7,448 bases of DNA from SZUA-451 sp034721895 (GTDB lineage Bacteria > Campylobacterota > Campylobacteria > Campylobacterales > Sulfurovaceae), in assembly GCA_034721895.1 (NCBI GenBank), contig JAYEND010000052.1:1-7448 (forward strand), in the 5' to 3' direction. The notes under the pieces are model-generated. The model made no database searches. It was not told the origin of the DNA and saw only the letters and a program-made list of their open reading frames with translations. The stretch's first letter is position 1. Every line of letters starts with the position of its first letter. A program made the position numbers and the translations under genes. Below, one piece after another: positions 5,993 through 7,448 of the stretch.

Positions 5993-7180
5993 TTATTTAA
6001 TACTTTTATAGTAATCCATCAGTATCTCAGCTACTTCCGGACGAGAGAACTCTTTGGGGGGTGCGATACCGTTTCCGAGCATTTCGCGTACTTTGGTGCC
6101 CGACAATAATACAAAGTCCTCTTTAGCATGATCCGGTGCTTCGCGCATCATCACCACTCTGTTTAATTTTTTAGAGTAGGCAGTATGATCTGCTTCAAAT
6201 ATCTCAATGTCTAATGCATCTTCCGGTACCTCTTCTTTAAAGATAGTTTGTGCATCGAACGGACCATAGTAATCACCCACGCCGGCATGATCACGCCCAA
6301 TGATAAAGTGTGTTGCCCCCATGTTTTGACGGAATACCGCATGAAGAACAGCTTCGCGCGGACCTGCATAAAGCATATCGAAACCATATCCAGTCACCAT
6401 CGTACTATTGTCTGGAAAGTAAAGCTCTACCATTTTACGTATAGAAGCATCTCGAACAGGTGCCGGGATATCTCCAGATTTGAGTTTACCCAGTAGCATA
6501 TGGATGACCAAACCGTCACACCCTAAACGATCCATAGCCATATGGCAAAGCTCTTCATGTGCCAGGTGCATGGGGTTGCGTGTCTGGAAAGCCACCACTT
6601 TTTCCCAACCGTGCTCTGATATTTCGTTACGAATCTCAACGGCTGTACGAAAAGTATCCGGGAATTCTGTCTGAAAATAAGAAAAGTTCAGTACCTGAAT
6701 GGGGCCGGACAGACATACTTTTCCCTGGGAATTAAATGCGGAAACACCCGGGTGCTCACTATCGTCAGTACGGAAGATTTTCTCTGTCATCAATGCCATC
6801 TCTTCATCAGAAAACTCTTCAACGCCTTCAACATCCATAACTGCCAGTACCGGATTACCTTCAACATTCGGATCTCTCAGCGCAATACGATCCCCTACTT
6901 TGATATCGCCCGCATCATCAAGCAGATTCAATACCGGAACAGGCCAGAAAAGCCCGGAAGTGGTTTTCATCTCTGTCGCAACTGACAGCGCATCAGCTTT
7001 GGACATATACCCAGTCAGGGGGTTAAAATAACCTCCACCCAACTGTACTGCATTAGCTGCAGCTGCCGAACTGACTACAATTGAAGGCAGACTTTCTGCT
7101 TCTTTCTGCAATGCCTCATTTTGTGCTGTATCGTAGACAAATAATGGATTTAGTTCGTCAGAACCGTGAGGGTTTATCAT
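5993..7180 (-). CDS. sat: Sulfate adenylyltransferase (ATP sulfurylase), single-chain Sat type
   Basis: Sat converts sulfate and ATP to adenylyl sulfate (APS) and pyrophosphate. At 395 residues it is the homo-oligomeric Sat/MET3-like form, not the GTPase-coupled CysD/CysN pair. The nucleotidyltransferase motifs are QTRNPMHLAHE (199-209, with the HxxH-like His205/His208), the GYGFDMLYAGPREAVLHA stretch (264-281), IIGRDHAGVGDYYG (293-306) and LSGTKVREML (359-368). The N-terminal PUA-like part includes GGYFNPLTGYM (49-59). The ATG at 7180 has a strong AAGGAG seven bases upstream (7193-7188). It is the first gene of the operon, with a likely promoter directly upstream. In sulfur-oxidising bacteria such enzymes can run in reverse, but direct coupling to cysC and cysQ argues here for APS and PAPS production. 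Confidence 0.97.
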   Translation of the reverse strand: MINPHGSDELNPLFVYDTAQNEALQKEAESLPSIVVSSAAAANAVQLGGGYFNPLTGYMSKADALSVATEMKTTSGLFWPVPVLNLLDDAGDIKVGDRIALRDPNVEGNPVLAVMDVEGVEEFSDEEMALMTEKIFRTDDSEHPGVSAFNSQGKVCLSGPIQVLNFSYFQTEFPDTFRTAVEIRNEISEHGWEKVVAFQTRNPMHLAHEELCHMAMDRLGCDGLVIHMLLGKLKSGDIPAPVRDASIRKMVELYFPDNSTMVTGYGFDMLYAGPREAVLHAVFRQNMGATHFIIGRDHAGVGDYYGPFDAQTIFKEEVPEDALDIEIFEADHTAYSKKLNRVVMMREAPDHAKEDFVLLSGTKVREMLGNGIAPPKEFSRPEVAEILMDYYKSIK

Positions 7181-7187
7181 GTAGTAA

Positions 7188-7193
7188 CTCCTT
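7188..7193 (-). promoter_or_regulatory. Shine-Dalgarno of sat (AAGGAG)
   Basis: Read on the minus strand, AAGGAG at 7193-7188 is followed by a 7-base spacer and the ATG at 7180. This is the strongest ribosome-binding site in the window, consistent with sat being the first, well-translated gene of the operon. Confidence 0.85.
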
Positions 7194-7230
7194 GTAAGTT
7201 TGATAGCCGACTGTTTTATCTGATTGAATT

Positions 7231-7259
7231 ATGTTATTACTTTTCAGAATTATTGTCAA
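7231..7259 (-). promoter_or_regulatory. Candidate sigma-70-type promoter for the sat operon
   Basis: On the minus strand a perfect -35 hexamer TTGACA (7259-7254) is followed by a 17-base spacer and TAACAT (7236-7231), matching four of six bases of the -10 consensus. Transcription would begin near 7224, giving a leader of about 44 bases before the sat ATG. A perfect TATAAT at 7275-7270 is an alternative -10 without a good -35; this matters because Campylobacterota promoters often lack a conserved -35. No operator repeat or riboswitch-like structure is evident in the leader. Confidence 0.55.
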
Positions 7260-7283
7260 AATGCAAAAAATTATATCATATTA

Positions 7284-7448
7284 TTAGTTAAAAGGAAATA
7301 TTATAGGCAGCATTACAATAACGATGATACTATAGATTATACTCATCGGAATACCATACTTGACATAGTCACTAAACCGATATCTTCCTGCACTGTATAC
7401 CATCAGATTGGTCTGGTAGCTATAAGGAGTGATGAAACTGGCGCTTGC
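7284..7448 (-). CDS. SLC13/DASS-family anion permease, C-terminal 54 residues (5' part beyond window)
   Basis: The frame is open from the right edge to TAA at 7286-7284. The 54 visible residues contain the SLC13 C-terminal signature, YSYQTNLMVYSAGRYRFSDY followed by a glycine/proline turn (YGIPM), and then a final membrane segment (about 18 hydrophobic residues, IIYSIIVIVMLPIIF). SLC13-type proteins are inner-membrane carriers of sulfate, other oxyanions or dicarboxylates. Position immediately before sat, on the same strand, suggests sulfate uptake for the activation pathway; the substrate is inferred from context alone. The 103-base gap to sat contains a likely promoter and no clear terminator. 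Confidence 0.85.
   Translation of the reverse strand, partial: ASASFITPYSYQTNLMVYSAGRYRFSDYVKYGIPMSIIYSIIVIVMLPIIFPFN

Noticed and set aside
7260..7300. Terminator after the permease gene
   Set aside because: The AT-rich stretch (AATATGATATAATTTTTT on the minus strand) ends in a T-run but has no stable G:C-containing hairpin before it, so it was not called.

Overview
The window is one block of eight co-oriented genes, all on the minus strand, preceded (at the high-coordinate end) by the last 54 codons of a ninth. In transcription order, from position 7448 down to 1, the genes are: the 3' end of an SLC13/DASS-type anion permease; sat (ATP sulfurylase); cysC (APS kinase); cysQ (PAP/PAPS phosphatase); rfbC, rfbD and rfbB (dTDP-sugar enzymes); a DegT-family sugar aminotransferase that looks like VioA; and the first 309 residues of a Wzx/TuaB-type polysaccharide flippase, which runs off the left edge. 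No RNA gene, insertion sequence, CRISPR array or gene-free stretch over 300 bases is visible. The largest gaps are 7181-7283 (promoter region of sat) and 928-1008 (upstream of the flippase).

The seven genes from sat to the aminotransferase are packed as an operon. Gaps are 18, 11 and 6 bases, followed by overlaps of 8, 4 and 4 bases; the last two are ATGA stop/start overlaps. Most have good Shine-Dalgarno sequences. A plausible promoter with a perfect TTGACA box lies just upstream of sat.

The first half is a sulfate-activation module: anion uptake (permease), sulfate to APS (Sat), APS to PAPS (CysC), and PAP/PAPS recycling (CysQ). The second half makes deoxysugar nucleotides. RfbB forms dTDP-4-keto-6-deoxyglucose; RfbC and RfbD convert it to dTDP-L-rhamnose; the aminotransferase probably diverts part of it to a dTDP-amino-dideoxyhexose. 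The flippase places the cluster at the edge of a surface-polysaccharide (O-antigen or capsule) locus. No rfbA, PAPS reductase or sulfotransferase lies inside the window. PAPS could therefore serve assimilation, sulfation of the glycan, or both.

Moderate-to-low GC, dense same-strand packing and the style of the proteins suggest a Gram-negative bacterium, possibly a Campylobacterota relative such as Sulfurovum or Sulfurimonas. This is an impression from the proteins, not a demonstrated assignment.

The oddest sequence feature is inside rfbD. A 15-base direct repeat flanks a CTAG-centred palindrome, is read in two different reading frames, and coincides with a stretch that appears extra relative to ordinary RmlD proteins. 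It looks like a small DNA element inserted in frame.
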